Positions 36,955-47,633 of a stretch of DNA of 64,000 bases are shown piece after piece. The stretch covers positions 3,972,001 to 4,036,000 of the forward strand of contig NZ_CAESCH010000001.1 of the NCBI RefSeq assembly GCF_903166545.1, read 5' to 3'. The notes under the pieces are model-generated. The model saw only the letters and a list, made by a program, of their open reading frames with translations. It was not told where the DNA came from and did no database searches. The stretch's first letter is position 1, and each line of letters starts with the position of its first letter. A program made the position numbers and the translations under genes. This DNA comes from Metabacillus schmidteae. Lineage in GTDB: Bacteria; Bacillota; Bacilli; Bacillales; Bacillaceae.

Positions 36955-37128
36955 TCAAGACCGATTTAAATGTTTTTTTAAATTCTTTACTTCTCTTAAA
37001 GATATTCCAAATTCAGAAGCAAGTTCAAAAGAAGATTCATTTTGCTCTTTTGTCATAAAATCATGCAAGTTTACTCCGAACACATCTTTATTGGCGTGCA
37101 TTAATTCCCCTTTGTCGTTATTTCTCAT
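36955..37128 (-). CDS. Small conserved protein, YrzK-like
   Basis: 57 residues (MRNNDKGELMHANKDVFGVNLHDFM...FELASEFGISLREVKNLKKHLNRS), without cysteines or membrane segments. The C-terminal half (SFELASEFGISLREVKNLKKHL) reads like a helix-turn-helix of the sigma region 4 type, so RNA polymerase or DNA binding is possible. A GAGGTG site precedes the ATG by about 10 bases. It lies between yrvJ and hisS, where B. subtilis has a comparable small gene (yrzK, from memory). It is transcribed towards the hisS leader, so read-through into the T-box is possible. Confidence 0.7.
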   Translation of the reverse strand: MRNNDKGELMHANKDVFGVNLHDFMTKEQNESSFELASEFGISLREVKNLKKHLNRS

Positions 37129-37268
37129 TTTACTTTACACCTCTTCTTTTCAAAGTCATTAATATCTTTTCCTATTTTGGAAAAATTTATTTCAAATTTC
37201 CTAAAGGAATGTCGATATAAGTAGAGAAGTGTTTAATTTGACTAATTTTATATAAAAGGAGGTTTATC

Positions 37269-39053
37269 GTGATTCGCAAAATCATGACCATATCAATATG
37301 TTTCACATTTGTGATTTTATCCTTTTTTGCTCATTTTTCACCTTCAACTGCTAAGGCTGCTGATCAAGTAACCATAAATGTTGATGGACTAAATGTACGA
37401 AACGGGGCAGGTCTGACATACTCTGTCATTGCCAAAGTGAAAAAAGGCCAAACATATGATGTGGTAGAAAAGAAAAATGATTGGATTAGAATTAAATTAT
37501 CAGCAAATACATCTGGATGGGTGGCCAATTGGTTAGTCACTCAAAAAAAAGCAACAAATACATCCAAACCGTCTGTTTCAGCAAGTAATGGATCAACTGT
37601 TGAATCCACTGCTACAGGACTGAGACTCCGATCTGGCCCAGGAACTTCATTTGGGATAATAGGTGTATTTGAAAAAGGAAAAACAGCCACATATGTAGAA
37701 AAAAGCGGTGAATGGATTAAGGTTTCCTATTCAGGAAAAACAGGCTGGGTATCCTCAAGCTATGTAAAGGTCAAAAACGCAACATCAACACAAGGTGCTT
37801 CAAGTACTTCGTCTGGAAAAACCGCTTCTGTGACAGCATCTTCTTTAAATGTTCGTAAAACTGCTTCTACCTCAAGTAGTCGTGTTGGAAGCCTTAAGAA
37901 AAATGAGACCGTTACAATTGTAAAAGAATCAGGAAATTGGGTTCAAATTAAAACAAAAAATATCTCCGGTTGGGTACATAGTGATTATTTGAAGATCAAA
38001 TTGAACACTTCAAGTCAAAAAGATAACACTTCTACTACTCCAGCTCAAAGCTCTACTGCTAAAGGTAGCGGAAAAGTTACCGCAACAAGTTTAAATGTAC
38101 GGAATAGCGGCTCACTTAGTGGAGGGGTTGTTGGTTCTGTCACAAAAGGAACTAAGGTAACAATACTTGAGGAAAAGAATGACTGGTATAAGATATCATT
38201 TGGGTCAAATAAAGTTGGTTGGGTTGCAGGTTGGTACATAGCCAAAGAATCTACTCAAACAAGTAATACAGGTTCAGGGAAAAACTCCCAGCATGTAAAA
38301 ATTATTTATAACGGTACTAATATCCGATCAGGTTCTTCTACTTCCCATTCAATTCTCAAACGGGCAAATTTAGGGGATACTTATGAAATTATTGATAAAA
38401 TTGGCGATTGGTATAAAATCAATCTCGGGAGTAATAAGACAGGGTTTATTGCGGGTTGGGTGGTTGAAACACCAGGTGTTAGCACACCTGTTACGAAGCC
38501 GGGAGCTTCCCAATACCTTAAAAACAAAACAATTGTCATCGACCCTGGCCATGGAGGCCGGGACAGTGGGGCAGTTGGGGCATCAGGGACGTTGGAGAAA
38601 AATGTAACACTCTCTACAGCAAAGCTGGTTTATGATAAGCTGAAATCTGCAGGTGCAAATGTTTTTATGACTCGGTCAAACGATACATATATTAGCCTAA
38701 ATTCCCGGGTTAGTACATCACATTATCGAAATGCAAAGGCTTTTATTAGTATTCATTTTGATAGCACAACGAATCGAAGTGTTTCCGGGACAACAACTTA
38801 TTATTATAACTCACTGAAGGATGGTCCTTTAGCGAAGAATATAGGTAATGAACTTGTGAAACAAACAAAAATGAGGGATAGGGGCCAAAAATTCGGTAAC
38901 TTTCATGTTCTTCGAGAGAACAAAGCTCCTGCTGTATTGCTTGAATTGGGCTTCTTAAGCAACCGAACAGAAGAATTAACAGTGGCAACAACGAGTTATC
39001 AAGAAAGGGCTTCACAAGGAATTTTTAATGGCCTGGCCCAGTATTTTAAGTGA
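37269..39053 (+). CDS. yrvJ: N-acetylmuramoyl-L-alanine amidase with five SH3b domains (YrvJ)
   Basis: A 594-residue secreted cell-wall hydrolase. It has a signal peptide (about 1-31, ending AKAA), then five bacterial SH3 repeats, each recognisable by a LNVRNG/LRLRSGPGTS-type motif (near residues 40, 115, 192, 274 and 351) and a closing GWV. A C-terminal amidase_3 domain runs from about 422. VIDPGHGGRDSGA gives the first Zn His; a Glu (LEKNVTLS), SIHFDS (Zn His) and LELGFLSN (catalytic Glu) complete the site. The GTG start follows AAAGGAGG. It stands alone on the plus strand among minus-strand genes. No spore-specific feature is visible. Confidence 0.95.
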   Translation: MIRKIMTISICFTFVILSFFAHFSPSTAKAADQVTINVDGLNVRNGAGLTYSVIAKVKKGQTYDVVEKKNDWIRIKLSANTSGWVANWLVTQKKATNTSKPSVSASNGSTVESTATGLRLRSGPGTSFGIIGVFEKGKTATYVEKSGEWIKVSYSGKTGWVSSSYVKVKNATSTQGASSTSSGKTASVTASSLNVRKTASTSSSRVGSLKKNETVTIVKESGNWVQIKTKNISGWVHSDYLKIKLNTSSQKDNTSTTPAQSSTAKGSGKVTATSLNVRNSGSLSGGVVGSVTKGTKVTILEEKNDWYKISFGSNKVGWVAGWYIAKESTQTSNTGSGKNSQHVKIIYNGTNIRSGSSTSHSILKRANLGDTYEIIDKIGDWYKINLGSNKTGFIAGWVVETPGVSTPVTKPGASQYLKNKTIVIDPGHGGRDSGAVGASGTLEKNVTLSTAKLVYDKLKSAGANVFMTRSNDTYISLNSRVSTSHYRNAKAFISIHFDSTTNRSVSGTTTYYYNSLKDGPLAKNIGNELVKQTKMRDRGQKFGNFHVLRENKAPAVLLELGFLSNRTEELTVATTSYQERASQGIFNGLAQYFK

Positions 39054-39095
39054 TAAAGTAAGCATACTGACTGAAAAGTGAATTCGTAGTTGCAT

Positions 39096-39176
39096 TTATT
39101 CTGATTTCTTAAAATTAGCAACTTCGTCGAGTAATTTCCTTGCAGCTAATTTGGACTTACTTATACTATCATCCAT
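39096..39176 (-). CDS. Candidate 26-residue peptide between yrvJ and dtd
   Basis: The frame runs MDDSISKSKLAARKLLDEVA then NFKKSE, predicted as one amphipathic helix with protein-like composition. The ribosome site is weak (AAAGTGA). It follows the dtd terminator, so it would need its own promoter or read-through. No family was recognised. It may be a real micro-protein or a relic of a longer gene. Confidence 0.25.
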   Translation of the reverse strand: MDDSISKSKLAARKLLDEVANFKKSE

Positions 39177-39198
39177 AAAATTTCACTTTATGTCGTAT

Positions 39199-39243
39199 AA
39201 AAAAGGTTATCCTTCATTCACAACAGAAGAAGGATAACCTTTT
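39199..39243 (-). terminator. Terminator of relA-dtd
   Basis: AAAAAGGTTATCCTTC and GAAGGATAACCTTTTT form a 16-bp stem with T runs on both strands, adjoining the dtd stop. It may also stop read-through from yrvJ. Confidence 0.93.
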
Positions 39244-39683
39244 TATTTACTCTCAATAATTAATGTCACGGGACCTGTGTTTGTAAATTGGACATCCATC
39301 ATAGCTCCAAATACACCTGTCTCAACCTGTAATCCTTTTTCCCTTAACATACGATTAAAGGACTCATATAGCACCTGCGCCATATCAGGCTTTGCTGCGT
39401 TCATATAATTAGGTCTTCTGCCCTTTCGGCAATCTCCATACAGTGTAAACTGAGAAACAGATAAAACCTGTCCACCCACATCAAGAAGAGAATGGTTCAT
39501 TTTACCGGATTCATCTTCAAAAATTCTTAAATGAGCAATTTTTTCAGCCAAGTATTCTGCGTCTGCTTCAGTGTCATCATGGGTTATTCCAACCAGCACC
39601 ATTACACCCTTATCTATTTGACCAACTACTTTTTCATCCACCGTTACTTTTGCATGAACTGCACGTTGTACAATTACTTTCAC
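39243..39683 (-). CDS. dtd: D-aminoacyl-tRNA deacylase
   Basis: Removes D-amino acids (and glycine from tRNA-Ala) from mischarged tRNA. 146 residues, normal length. [33 protein letters not shown] at the N-terminus, [21 protein letters not shown] with the catalytic Thr (about 80), and the C-terminal [12 protein letters not shown] cross-subunit Gly-Pro motif (usually NSGPVT). It lies 13 bases after relA, the widespread relA-dtd pairing. Confidence 0.96.
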   Translation of the reverse strand: MKVIVQRAVHAKVTVDEKVVGQIDKGVMVLVGITHDDTEADAEYLAEKIAHLRIFEDESGKMNHSLLDVGGQVLSVSQFTLYGDCRKGRRPNYMNAAKPDMAQVLYESFNRMLREKGLQVETGVFGAMMDVQFTNTGPVTLIIESK

Positions 39684-39696
39684 AATAAAACCTACC

Positions 39697-41904
39697 TTAA
39701 TTCATCATTCTTCTAACAGAATATATATCTGAAATTTGTTTAATTCGTTCAACTACTTTTTGCAGATGGTTAATATTCGAAATCGAAATCGCCATGTTAA
39801 TCGTTGCAACTTTGTTTCGATCTGATTTACCTGAAACAGATGAAATATTTGTTTTCGTTTCATTTACTGCTTGTAATACTTCATTTAACAAGCCTCGGCG
39901 ATCATAACCTAAAATTTCAATTTCGACATTGTATTCTTTGCGACTTGACGAAGGCTGATTTTCCCATTCAACATCGATTAATCGTTCTTTAGCATCCTCA
40001 GTATGAACATTTGTACAATCAGAGCGATGAACAGAAACTCCTCTGCCTTTAGTAATAAAGCCGACAATATCATCACCCGGAACTGGGTTACAGCATTTCG
40101 AGAGACGTATTAATAAATTATCAATCCCTTTAACCTGTACACCTGCATCACGCTTTTTGGATGTAGAATGCGGGACTTGTTTTGTCTCAGCCATAACCTC
40201 TTGAATGTTTTTTTCTTGTTCTTCCTGATCACGCTTTTTACGCCACTTTTCTGTTAGACGATTTGCAACTTGCAGTGCCGTTACACCATTATAACCAACA
40301 GCAGCATACATATCTTCTTCATTCGAAAAGTTAAATTTTTCAGCAACTCGTTGCAAATTATCAGCCGTCATAATTTCTTTTACATTAAAATCTAAATTTT
40401 TAATCTCAGTTTCAACCATTTCTTTTCCTTTTTCAACGTTTTCTTCACGACGTTGCTTTTTAAAGAATTGGCGAATTTTATTTTTCGCTTGAGAAGTTTG
40501 AGCCAGTTTCAACCAATCTTGACTAGGGCCATATGAGTGTTTGGATGTTAAAATCTCAATGATATCCCCTGTTTTTAACTTATAGTCAAGAGTGACCATT
40601 TTGCCGTTGATTTTTGCACCAATGGTCTTATTACCAATTTCTGAATGGATTCGATAAGCAAAATCAATCGGAACAGAACCAGACGGCAGTTCAATCACAT
40701 CACCTTTAGGGGTGAAGATAAATACCATGTCCGAAAACAAATCGATTTTAAGTGATTCCATAAATTCTTCTGCATTTGTTACATCATTTTGGAATTCTAA
40801 TATTTCTCTGAACCAAGACAATTTTTTCTCTAATGTTGTTTTTTCATCAACATCTTTTCCCTCTTTATATGCCCAGTGGGCAGCAATCCCGTATTCAGCA
40901 ATTTGATGCATTTCAAACGTACGAATCTGCACCTCAAGTGGATCTCCCTTAGGACCGATCACAGTGGTATGAAGAGATTGATACATATTTGGCTTAGGCA
41001 TGGCAATATAATCTTTAAATCGACCAGGCATCGGCTTCCAACAAGTATGAATAATACCTAATACGGCATAACAATCTTTAATGCTATTAACAACAATTCT
41101 AACCGCTAAAAGATCATAAATCTCATTAAATTGCTTATTTTGAAGAACCATTTTCCGGTAAATGCTGTATATATGCTTTGGTCTTCCCGAGAATTCAGCT
41201 TCAATATTGACCTCATCAACTCTTTCACGAACCTCATCAATGACTTGATCTAAATATTCCAGGCGTTCCTGGCGCTTCTTCTTCATTAAATTGACAATTC
41301 GATAGTATTGCTGGGGGTTTAAATAACGTAAAGATGTATCTTCTAATTCCCATTTAATTTTCGAAATCCCTAATCGATGAGCCAAAGGAGCAAAAATCTC
41401 CAACGTTTCATTTGAAATACGTCGCTGTTTCTCCTGCGGAAGATGTTTAAGAGTTCTCATATTGTGTAGTCGATCTGCCAGCTTGATAAGAATAACACGA
41501 ATATCCTGGGCCATCGCTACAAACATTTTCCTATGGTTTTCAGCCTGTTGTTCTTCTTTTGATTTATATTTAATTTTCCCTAACTTTGTTACACCATCAA
41601 CCAGCATTGCCACTTCATCATTGAACTCTGCTCGTAGATCATCTAACGTAACATCCGTATCCTCCACCACATCATGAAGAAATCCTCCTGCTATTGTAGC
41701 TGGATCCATCTCTAAATCTACCAAAATGCCTGCAACTTGAATGGGATGTATGATATAAGGTTCGCCTGATTTACGGAATTGTTCACGATGTGCTTTTTCA
41801 GCAAAGTCATAAGCACGCTGAATAAAAACAGTATCTTCGGCTGACAGATAACGCTGTGCTTTTTGAATTACTTGCTCAGAAGATAAAACTTGTTCATTAG
41901 CCAT
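39697..41904 (-). CDS. relA: Bifunctional (p)ppGpp synthetase/hydrolase RelA (Rel)
   Basis: Stringent-response enzyme of 735 residues. The N-terminal HD hydrolase domain has [15 protein letters not shown] and [12 protein letters not shown], and the synthetase domain has [13 protein letters not shown] and [17 protein letters not shown]. The TGS domain ([30 protein letters not shown]), a zinc-finger/ZBD region with the Cys pair [12 protein letters not shown], and a C-terminal ACT domain follow. Both catalytic halves look intact. The 286 bases upstream (41905-42190) have no gene. AT-rich promoter-like sequence is present, but no single promoter was assigned. Confidence 0.98.
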   Translation of the reverse strand: MANEQVLSSEQVIQKAQRYLSAEDTVFIQRAYDFAEKAHREQFRKSGEPYIIHPIQVAGILVDLEMDPATIAGGFLHDVVEDTDVTLDDLRAEFNDEVAMLVDGVTKLGKIKYKSKEEQQAENHRKMFVAMAQDIRVILIKLADRLHNMRTLKHLPQEKQRRISNETLEIFAPLAHRLGISKIKWELEDTSLRYLNPQQYYRIVNLMKKKRQERLEYLDQVIDEVRERVDEVNIEAEFSGRPKHIYSIYRKMVLQNKQFNEIYDLLAVRIVVNSIKDCYAVLGIIHTCWKPMPGRFKDYIAMPKPNMYQSLHTTVIGPKGDPLEVQIRTFEMHQIAEYGIAAHWAYKEGKDVDEKTTLEKKLSWFREILEFQNDVTNAEEFMESLKIDLFSDMVFIFTPKGDVIELPSGSVPIDFAYRIHSEIGNKTIGAKINGKMVTLDYKLKTGDIIEILTSKHSYGPSQDWLKLAQTSQAKNKIRQFFKKQRREENVEKGKEMVETEIKNLDFNVKEIMTADNLQRVAEKFNFSNEEDMYAAVGYNGVTALQVANRLTEKWRKKRDQEEQEKNIQEVMAETKQVPHSTSKKRDAGVQVKGIDNLLIRLSKCCNPVPGDDIVGFITKGRGVSVHRSDCTNVHTEDAKERLIDVEWENQPSSSRKEYNVEIEILGYDRRGLLNEVLQAVNETKTNISSVSGKSDRNKVATINMAISISNINHLQKVVERIKQISDIYSVRRMMN

Positions 41905-42190
41905 GAAATCACCTTTTTATATTGAGAACTTTATTTGAAAATCTTTTACTAAAAGAATTTATTTATAAAAATCGAGTGACAAATAACATCAATCGCTTAG
42001 AAATTTTACTATATTGTAACTATTATCAATAAAAAAACACGAGATGTAAAGAGAAAACAGTATTTTTCACACTAGCCAGATAGTGGTATAAGACGATTTA
42101 CACAAAAGGTATAAAAATAATGGAATAAAATGAATTACAACAGATTTTGATTACCTTTAATCAAATCATTGAAGTAGTATATGCAATTTG

Positions 42191-42216
42191 CAAAAAAAGC
42201 ACCCATTTGAGTGCTC
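42191..42216 (-). terminator. Second terminator downstream of apt
   Basis: AGCAC/GTGCT hairpin followed on the minus strand by seven T. It lies just beyond a stronger GC-rich hairpin. Confidence 0.82.
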
Positions 42217-42223
42217 TAAGAAT

Positions 42224-42260
42224 AATGGGGACCGAGTTGCAAATAACTCAGGTCCCCATA
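42224..42260 (-). terminator. First hairpin downstream of apt
   Basis: GGGGACC...AACTC/GAGTT...GGTCCCC forms a strong stem overlapping the end of apt. The T tract after it is poor (ATTATTCTT). It probably works with the next hairpin. Confidence 0.75.
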
Positions 42261-42263
42261 TAA

Positions 42264-42776
42264 TTAAAATGTCATTAACGTTAAAACATCGTATCCATCT
42301 AATAATCTACGACCATCTAAGTAAGATAATTCAATTAAGAAAGCAATTCCCGCAACAACGCCGCCTAATTCTTCTACAAGTTTGATTGTTGCTTCAATCG
42401 TTCCTCCAGTTGCCAATAGATCATCTGTAATTAATACTCTTTGTCCAGGCTTTATCGCATCTTTATGGAGGGTAAGAACATCCTTACCATATTCAAGACC
42501 GTATTCAACGCGTACAACTTCACGAGGTAATTTTCCTTCTTTACGAACCGGTGCAAAACCCACTCCTAAAGAATATGCTACTGGGCACCCAATAATAAAG
42601 CCGCGTGCCTCTGGACCAACAACAATGTCAATCTCTTTCTCACGAGCATATTTCACAATTTGGTCTGTTGCATATCGATAAGCATCCCCGTTATCCATTA
42701 GTGTTGTAATATCTTTAAATTGAATTCCTGGCTTCGGATAATCAGGAACAACTGTTACAAATTGCTTTAAATCCAT
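42264..42776 (-). CDS. apt: Adenine phosphoribosyltransferase
   Basis: Salvages adenine to AMP with PRPP. 170 residues. [27 protein letters not shown] starts the protein, [32 protein letters not shown] carries the flexible loop, and [16 protein letters not shown] is the PRPP-binding motif. The frame extends to 42800, but the family N-terminus and an AAGGAGG site about 11 bases upstream favour the ATG at 42776. recJ lies directly upstream (16-base gap) and relA downstream, the standard Bacillus recJ-apt-relA order linking purine salvage and (p)ppGpp. Confidence 0.97.
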   Translation of the reverse strand: MDLKQFVTVVPDYPKPGIQFKDITTLMDNGDAYRYATDQIVKYAREKEIDIVVGPEARGFIIGCPVAYSLGVGFAPVRKEGKLPREVVRVEYGLEYGKDVLTLHKDAIKPGQRVLITDDLLATGGTIEATIKLVEELGGVVAGIAFLIELSYLDGRRLLDGYDVLTLMTF

Positions 42777-42792
42777 TTTTCCTTTGTCCTCC

Positions 42793-45147
42793 TTATACAC
42801 CTACAGGAGCATCTAATGAAAACCTTTGTTCAAACCACTGTTTAAGCTGCATGTAAGATGTATATAATAACGTTTTTTCTAGTTCAATTTGTTTTTGCTT
42901 TTGGGCATAGGTTTTCGATTCACTTAAATCTCTTTTTCGAGATGAAGAATTTGTCGAAATAACACCATTCTCTATTGTAACAAATTCTAGCTCAAAAAAC
43001 ACCTGTGACATAAATTCTATCGTTTCTTTTGTCCAGCCTTTATGTTTAGCTAGAAGTTCACCTTGTTCACGAAGCTTAAACGAGCCTTGCTTTAATAGAA
43101 AACCATAGTACCATTTAAAATGCTCTCTTGTTGGTATTGTTGAAAAGAAGTGATCTACTTCTTGTTTAAACACAGAATATATTCTTGCAGGTTTCCCTTT
43201 TGAAAATAGCTCGTCCAATAATTCGATAGAAGAAGGTATATCTAATAAAAGAAGATGTTTATCTCGTACATCAATTTTTCCTGCATCCTCTTCAGATGTT
43301 ATGTGTAATGTTTTATGATTAAAGCCTTTTTTCAGAAGATCTTCATATGTTTTTGCCTGAAATGTAATAATCTGACCATCTTCACTGGATGAAAGAGAAT
43401 CGATAAGCTTGTCAACATTTCTAGAACCTCTAAAGTCAAATAACTGCCATTGATTTACTTTTAAATCCTGCAGCATAATTTGCGGCTTCCGCAAATTATT
43501 CCATTCATTTATTGATAGCTCTCCAATAGCAGAAACTGTTACAGCTGGTGAGAGCTCATCATGGATATAGCCCATGCCAAAGCCAACACAATCAAGCTGC
43601 TGTTCTTCCTGAGCAAAAACAATTTTTAAATGATTTTGCTCTGCTCCTATTTTACGAACATTTGCCAATGTCACATCTTTTACATGAATAATTGGCTTTG
43701 GGTTGTTCATACCAAACGGAGATAGCAGTTGCATCTCCTCAATTGACTTTACAGAAATATCTTCTAATTTACAGCTTACATCAACTTTGGTAACAGGAAT
43801 AAAATCTTTTTCCGTTAGAATATTATTTGCTTTTTCTATTAGTCTTTCACGAAGCTCATTCACATTTTCAAGTTGTAATGTCATACCCGCAGCCATAGGA
43901 TGACCACCAAAATGAGGTAAAATATCACGGCAAGTTGATAAATTTTCGAACAGGTCAAACCCTGCAATACTTCGTGCAGAACCTTTTGCAATGCCTTTTT
44001 CCTTGTCAATACTTAGAACAATTGTTGGTCTATAAAAGCGATCAACTAATCTTGAAGCTACAATCCCTACAACACCGGGATTCCAGCCTTCCTTGGCAAT
44101 GACAAGGACAGGATTTTGTTCAATAGGAAATCGGGTTTCAACTTCTTCAACCGCTTCCTCTGTCATCGTATTCACCAGCTTTTGTCTCTCTTTATTAAGA
44201 GAATCTATTTCTTCAGCAATCATCATCGCTTCTTCTTCGTCTTCTGAGAGAAGGAGATCAACTGCAGGATCTGCCGATTGTAACCTTCCAACAGCATTTA
44301 TTCTAGGACCAATTGCAAATCCAATTGTCTCTTCGTTTATTTCCTGCAGCTTTACATTGGCAATCTTCAACAGCGCCTTTAATCCAATACGATTTGTTGT
44401 TTTCAATTGTTGAATACCGCGCTTTGCTATCAATCTATTTTCTCCATGAAGAGCAACTAAATCTGCAATTGTACCTATTGCCGCAACCTCTAATAAATCT
44501 GTTGGAACATCACCCAAAAGTGCATGGCTTAATTTAAAAGCAACACCTACTCCGGCTAATTCCTTAAATGGATACATGCATCCCGGCTGTTTAGGATGTA
44601 TAATCGCTAATGCGGCAGGTAAAACAGGGCCTGGTTCATGGTGATCAGTGATTATTAAATCTACACCTAATTCCTTCGCTACTTCCGCTTCATGTACCGC
44701 AGCAATTCCGGTATCAACCGTTATAATTAATGAAAAGCCGCGTTCATGTGCAAGTCTAAATGCAGCTTCATTCGGTCCATACCCTTCTGAAAAGCGGTTT
44801 GGAATATAAAAATCTGCTATGGCGCCTAAGTTTCTTAAAGTAGTTAATAATACTGTTGTGCTACTTACTCCGTCAGCATCATAGTCACCATAGACTAATA
44901 TATGTTCATTGTTTTCAATTGCCTTTTGAATACGTTGTACAGCTATGTCCATATCTTTTAAAAGATATGGATCGTGAAAACTTTGTGATTCTGTTTCTAA
45001 AAATTCACGTGCCGCTTCAACAGAATTAATTCCTCTATTAACTAGTAACGAAGCAACTAGTGGAGTCACCGATAAATTCTCTCTTAAATCTTGAATGAAG
45101 GTTTCATCAGATGATTGAATCATCCACCTTGTTTTTGCCTTTAACAT
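42793..45147 (-). CDS. recJ: Single-stranded-DNA-specific 5'-3' exonuclease RecJ
   Basis: A DHH-family nuclease of about 784 residues. [19 protein letters not shown] (motif I), [22 protein letters not shown] (DHH motif) and the DHHA1 segment [20 protein letters not shown]...[16 protein letters not shown]...[12 protein letters not shown]. Then come an OB domain and the C-terminal extension found in Bacillus RecJ. The frame runs to 45198; GAGGGGTG is spaced for the ATG at 45147. It acts in recombination and mismatch repair downstream of RecQ-type helicases. Confidence 0.96.
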   Translation of the reverse strand: MLKAKTRWMIQSSDETFIQDLRENLSVTPLVASLLVNRGINSVEAAREFLETESQSFHDPYLLKDMDIAVQRIQKAIENNEHILVYGDYDADGVSSTTVLLTTLRNLGAIADFYIPNRFSEGYGPNEAAFRLAHERGFSLIITVDTGIAAVHEAEVAKELGVDLIITDHHEPGPVLPAALAIIHPKQPGCMYPFKELAGVGVAFKLSHALLGDVPTDLLEVAAIGTIADLVALHGENRLIAKRGIQQLKTTNRIGLKALLKIANVKLQEINEETIGFAIGPRINAVGRLQSADPAVDLLLSEDEEEAMMIAEEIDSLNKERQKLVNTMTEEAVEEVETRFPIEQNPVLVIAKEGWNPGVVGIVASRLVDRFYRPTIVLSIDKEKGIAKGSARSIAGFDLFENLSTCRDILPHFGGHPMAAGMTLQLENVNELRERLIEKANNILTEKDFIPVTKVDVSCKLEDISVKSIEEMQLLSPFGMNNPKPIIHVKDVTLANVRKIGAEQNHLKIVFAQEEQQLDCVGFGMGYIHDELSPAVTVSAIGELSINEWNNLRKPQIMLQDLKVNQWQLFDFRGSRNVDKLIDSLSSSEDGQIITFQAKTYEDLLKKGFNHKTLHITSEEDAGKIDVRDKHLLLLDIPSSIELLDELFSKGKPARIYSVFKQEVDHFFSTIPTREHFKWYYGFLLKQGSFKLREQGELLAKHKGWTKETIEFMSQVFFELEFVTIENGVISTNSSSRKRDLSESKTYAQKQKQIELEKTLLYTSYMQLKQWFEQRFSLDAPVGV

Positions 45148-45230
45148 AGTTTCACCCCTCAACCTACTTATTATACAAGAGTGGCTAAGGGGTTTCAATT
45201 TAAGGATTATTCCATTGAAGAAAGTTATTT

Positions 45231-45563
45231 CTATGCTTGATCTGTTTGTAACTTTGTATCACCATGATCAACAGCTTGATTTTCATTTGCTTTTTCAGCT
45301 AAAGTGCTGATTTCCTCATGTAACTTTTTATTTTCTTTTTCCAATGCTTTTAGTTTTCGATTGAGGGAAATAATTCTAACAACTCCTGTAGAGGCAACCA
45401 TAAAGCCGCCCATAAATACGGAGCCCAGGATAATTAAAATGAGCGGCCATTCCGCTTTCCCGAATAAATAATCTACTTCAACAGCTTCAACATTAATCAC
45501 AGCAAATATGGCAATAATTAATGCAAAGATAATGGCTAGTATTAAACTCCACTGGCGCTTCAT
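45231..45563 (-). CDS. yrvD: LapA-domain membrane protein (YrvD-like)
   Basis: About 110 residues with two hydrophobic segments (about 5-27 WSLILAIIFALIIAIFAVINV and 41-66 ILIILGSVFMGGFMVASTGVVRII). A coiled-coil cytoplasmic tail follows (NRKLKALEKENKKLHEEISTLAEKANEN). This is the LapA/DUF1049 layout, linked in other bacteria to LPS or envelope assembly and of unknown role in Bacillus. GGAGGG is spaced for the second of two in-frame ATGs (45563). It lies upstream of recJ, as in B. subtilis. Confidence 0.85.
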   Translation of the reverse strand: MKRQWSLILAIIFALIIAIFAVINVEAVEVDYLFGKAEWPLILIILGSVFMGGFMVASTGVVRIISLNRKLKALEKENKKLHEEISTLAEKANENQAVDHGDTKLQTDQA

Positions 45564-45601
45564 CCTCATCCCTCCTTTTTTGTAAAATAAATAGAAGGAA
45601 A

Positions 45602-45898
45602 CTATATTAGACCTTTTAATAGATCCTGTCCTTCTTCACTTTCAAACCAGTTGCCTCCTTTAAAAGATTCAACTGTCGCAAAATTCATAAATTCGCCTAC
45701 TTGAAGAGCAAGCACATCTCTTACAACTTCATGCACAAATAGTTCTGGTGTTTTTTTCCACTTCTTCGATTTTAAATACATCCAAAGCCTTTCTTCTGTT
45801 ACCTCTTCATAACCAAGTAAGATAAATTCTTCCAGCTTACTTTTTATTGCCGGTCTTACATGGTCTCTGAATTCATCAAACGGCTGTTTATTCATCAC
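45602..45898 (-). CDS. comN: Post-transcriptional regulator ComN (YrzD)
   Basis: 98 residues: MMNKQPFDEFRDHVRPAIKSKLEEFILLGYEEVTEERLWMYLKSKKWKK..., matching the ComN family. In B. subtilis ComN affects comE mRNA post-transcriptionally and interacts with DivIVA at the poles. The sequence is all-helical, without signal or cysteines. It diverges from spoVB across a 119-base gap. In B. subtilis secDF lies next to this gene; here the LapA-domain gene follows directly. Confidence 0.9.
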   Translation of the reverse strand: MMNKQPFDEFRDHVRPAIKSKLEEFILLGYEEVTEERLWMYLKSKKWKKTPELFVHEVVRDVLALQVGEFMNFATVESFKGGNWFESEEGQDLLKGLI

Positions 45899-46017
45899 TA
45901 CACTCCCTTTTATTTCAACAATTCATATTCTACGCTAGAACTTGTCATGCTTGGCCTATTCGCTCGCATATAGTAATTGTATATGATTCCACGTTAATTG
46001 AGAAGGCAGGGAGAACT

Positions 46018-47589
46018 ATGTCAAAGCAAACGTTCCTTAAAGGAACGCTAATCTTAATTCTAGCAGGGTTTATTACTCGTGTCCTAGGTTTTATTAATCG
46101 AATTGTTGTTGCCCGGTTTATTGGTGAGGAAGGTGTAGGGCTATACAATATGGCTGTTCCAACTCTTGTGTTAGTCATTACAATTACTCAACTCGGATTA
46201 CCTGTTGCAATATCAAAGCTTGTTGCCGAAGCTGAAGCACAGGGAGATCGTCGCAAAATAAAAAAAATCCTTGTTGTGTCACTATCTGTGACCGGCACAT
46301 TAAGTCTTATCTTTACCCCAGCCATGATTTTACTAGCACCTTATTTATCACAGCATGTCTTTACTGATGAACGTACGTATTGGCCGCTTTTGGCTATTGC
46401 ACCTGTCGTACCTATTGTCGCGATTTCTTCGGTTATCCGCGGATATTTCCAAGGAAAACAAAACATGCGTCCTGCAGCTATTTCACAAGTATTGGAACAA
46501 GTAATCCGAATCTCTCTTGTTGCCGTTTGTACAAGTGCTTTTCTACCTTACGGAATTGAATTTGCAGCTGCAGGTGCTATGATTTCCGCTGTTATTGGCG
46601 AATTAGCCTCACTCCTGTATTTAGCAACAATGTTTAAATTGAAAAAGAAAATAAAAATCCGCAGGAAATTTTTCAACTCAGTTAAAAATGGGAAAGAAAC
46701 ATTAAATCAGCTAATGAACATTGCCCTTCCTACAACAGGAAGCAGGTTTATCGGGAATATTTCTTGGTTTTTCGAACCAATTGTTGTTGCAAATAGTCTA
46801 TATATTGCAGGAGTCGCAACTGCCGCTGCAACAAAACAATACGGTGCACTCACTGGATATGCAATACCCTTACTTATGCTTCCATCATTTATTACTTTTT
46901 CGTTATCAACATCATTAGTTCCTGCTATTAGTGAGGCAATGGCTAACAACCAATTAAAAACAGTTGAACATCGACTACAGCAAGCATTACGTTTGTCCCT
47001 TATTAGTGGAGGACTAGCCTGTGTCATTTTATACGTATTTTCAGATCCGCTAATGACTGTCATGTACGGAACGAATAAATCAGCTATATTTGTACAGGTA
47101 ATGGCTCCTTTCTTCATCTTTCATTATTTTCAAGGTCCTTTGCAGGCAGTTTTACAAGCGTTAGATCTAGCAAAAGCTGCGATGATTAACAGTTTGATTG
47201 GCTCAGTTGTTAAAACTGCCCTAATCTTTGTTCTTGCCACACGGCCTTCCCTTGGAATAATGGGAGCTGCTCTAGCCATTGTTATCGGAATCATGCTTGT
47301 AACTTTACTACACTTAGCTACAGTCATTAAGGTTGTACCATTTACAATACATGTTAGAGAATATATAAAGAGTGGAATGACAATGATAATCGCAGGATTA
47401 GCCGGATTCTTCACCTATGAGTACCTATTCGAAAATATACCTCTTATCATTAGATTGCTTACTTGTTTAAGTATCACAACGATTATTTACTGTTTACTCC
47501 TACTTGTCTTTAAATTAGTGGAAAAGGATGAGGTAAATCGTATTCCTTTTATAGGATCCTATCTTTCAAGACTTATACCTATAAAATAA
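46018..47589 (+). CDS. spoVB: Stage V sporulation protein B, MATE/MOP lipid flippase family
   Basis: A 523-residue integral membrane protein with about 14 hydrophobic segments, beginning MSKQTFLKGTLILILAGFITRVLGFINRIVVARFIGEEGVGLYNMA. This is the polysaccharide-transport/MurJ-like superfamily. SpoVB is needed for spore cortex synthesis in B. subtilis and is thought to flip lipid-linked precursors. GGCAGGGAG precedes the ATG. It stands alone between the comN and yrbG convergent/divergent borders and has its own terminator. Sporulation-specific promoter elements were not convincingly located. Confidence 0.94.
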   Translation: MSKQTFLKGTLILILAGFITRVLGFINRIVVARFIGEEGVGLYNMAVPTLVLVITITQLGLPVAISKLVAEAEAQGDRRKIKKILVVSLSVTGTLSLIFTPAMILLAPYLSQHVFTDERTYWPLLAIAPVVPIVAISSVIRGYFQGKQNMRPAAISQVLEQVIRISLVAVCTSAFLPYGIEFAAAGAMISAVIGELASLLYLATMFKLKKKIKIRRKFFNSVKNGKETLNQLMNIALPTTGSRFIGNISWFFEPIVVANSLYIAGVATAAATKQYGALTGYAIPLLMLPSFITFSLSTSLVPAISEAMANNQLKTVEHRLQQALRLSLISGGLACVILYVFSDPLMTVMYGTNKSAIFVQVMAPFFIFHYFQGPLQAVLQALDLAKAAMINSLIGSVVKTALIFVLATRPSLGIMGAALAIVIGIMLVTLLHLATVIKVVPFTIHVREYIKSGMTMIIAGLAGFFTYEYLFENIPLIIRLLTCLSITTIIYCLLLLVFKLVEKDEVNRIPFIGSYLSRLIPIK

Positions 47590-47596
47590 TGAAGAA

Positions 47597-47630
47597 AGAG
47601 AAGCTGAGTTTTGTTCAACTTCTCTTTTTT
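47597..47630 (+). terminator. Terminator of spoVB
   Basis: AGAGAAG and CTTCTCT with an inner TGA/TCA pairing, followed by TTTTTT, directly after the spoVB stop. Confidence 0.9.
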
Positions 47631-47633
47631 AAT

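Noticed and set aside
41905-42190. relA upstream region examined for an ncRNA or leader
   Set aside because: It is AT-rich with several promoter-like hexamers, but no convincing structure or ORF with a ribosome site.
46707-47414. Minus-strand frames of 94-136 residues opposite spoVB
   Set aside because: They are antisense to a clear membrane protein and lack ribosome sites and recognisable motifs.
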